From contig JALRME010000006.1 of assembly GCA_026120035.1 (NCBI GenBank), positions 186,001-250,000 of the forward strand: a DNA stretch of 64,000 nt. Direction: 5' to 3'. Shown here in pieces: positions 63,295 to 64,000 of this stretch; the first letter of the stretch is position 1, and each line of letters starts with the position of its first letter. A program made the translations under genes and the position numbers. This DNA is from Coleophoma eucalyptorum (Eukaryota > Ascomycota > Leotiomycetes > Helotiales > Dermateaceae). Below the pieces are notes generated by a model. The model was not told the DNA's origin, did not search any database, and was given only the letters and a program-made list of their open reading frames with translations.

Positions 63295-64000
63295 CACCCT
63301 ACACCACACCAACCCCGTGGACAACTACGAAGTACCGTACACCAAGTAGCATTATTCCGGGTGTGGCTGACCTCTTGAGTCGTCGTCCATCGTTGCTTTG
63401 CGAGAGGACAGGCGAAAGGTTTTGGCAGTGTCATCCAGGTGAGCCAAGGCAATAACTTCCGTCCTGTAAGTTCCGCTGTCTGCTGCCTATGCCTGCACGT
63501 ACCAGAAACTCTTGACCACCCTTCAGCGTCCCTCTCTCCACGGGACCACGGGACGTGAAAATCTTAACTTTCTGCGACCTTGCTGGCACTCCCCCGTTAC
63601 AGAAACAGCATCAGAAGTGCTGAGATCGAGCATCGAGGCTGGAGCATGGAGCCTGGAGAAAGAATTACGGAGTACAGCATCGGCAGCAGCCAGCTCCAAT
63701 GCCTCATGCCTGCCTCATCATACCTCCCCATCCATCCGCCCTCATCCAATTTGCCGCCTATCCGTTCGCGGAAGTCGTGATGCAGAAGTCCTGATCCCGG
63801 CTCCGACTTCGAGTGACCCTGGACCTTGTGGGGACCCTGTCATCATTTTCATCAGCACAGCCCACCTAGGCCCTGTTCGGGTCTAGCGCCGCAGAAATCT
63901 ACGGTCCTCGGCCTTTGCCTGTCTTCGGCGAAAATCATCACAAATTACGACCGTCTACCCTGCTCGCCTGCCCTCCCCTGCCACCTTACCTCATATCATC

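Larger units (their letters stand above)
51155..64000. other. 12.8-kb region without recognisable genes
   Basis: From the TSC2 stop to the end of the window I find no frame or splice-joined set of frames with a known family signature on either strand. The longest frames (54531-54902 minus, 61735-62124 minus, 62226-62597 plus, 63512-63886 plus, 53978-54373 minus) are 120-132 codons, lack motifs, and mostly overlap frames on the other strand. Composition is not strongly AT-rich, so this is not an obvious RIP-decayed island. Simple repeats are listed separately. The first few hundred bases are TSC2 3' UTR. The rest may be the upstream region of a gene beyond the right edge or hold non-coding transcripts. 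Confidence 0.6.

Overview
This window is nuclear DNA from a filamentous ascomycete. It most likely comes from the Leotiomycetes (Botrytis/Sclerotinia relatives), but that placement rests on the look of the proteins and was not tested. The fungal signs are many introns of about 50-65 nt with GT..AG ends and CTAAC-like branch sites, CT-rich tracts upstream of genes, a CBM1-GH10 xylanase, DUF2015, and the presence of TSC2 and eL28, both of which S. cerevisiae lacks. Sixteen protein genes were found. For fifteen, translated exons join in frame without an internal stop; the sixteenth is a single-exon gene. I see no tRNA, rRNA, CRISPR array, intact transposon or biosynthetic cluster.

Layout. 0-9 kb: TRAPP subunit TRS33 (+), cytosolic malate dehydrogenase (-), ribosomal protein eL28 (-), a DUF2015 membrane protein (+) and the global co-repressor TUP1/RcoA (-). 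9-12.2 kb is the shared upstream region of TUP1 and the sterol C-5 desaturase ERG3 (+, to 13.3 kb). 13.3-15.7 kb is an AT-rich spacer, perhaps a decayed repeat. 15.7-27.2 kb is a dense block: a ubiquitin protease with a C-terminal CaaX-like end (-), mitochondrial ribosomal protein uL5m (+), ESCRT-II SNF8 (-), bifunctional thiamine gene THI20 (+) and DEAD-box helicase DBP2 (+). A small one-pass membrane protein (-) lies at 29.4-30.0 kb. A Puf3-type RNA-binding protein (+, 34.9-37.9 kb) has nearly 5 kb of non-coding DNA upstream. Then come the secreted xylanase (+), exportin CSE1 (-) and the TOR-pathway GAP TSC2 (+, to 51.2 kb). The last 12.8 kb has no gene I can support, only simple repeats and small open frames.

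The genes are mostly housekeeping and do not form one pathway. Regulatory links that can be read directly are the Puf repeat code (predicted target UGUAUAUA), a Puf-type 9-mer in the 3' region of the uL5m gene, and a long intron inside the DBP2 helicase core at a position known to be conserved. The most unusual structural points are a 5- or 8-nt micro-exon needed to keep the CBM1-xylanase in frame, the CaaX-like end of the ubiquitin protease, the optional last intron of DBP2, and a G-quadruplex-capable heptamer array at 63.2 kb. I did not find a convincing new multi-gene system.
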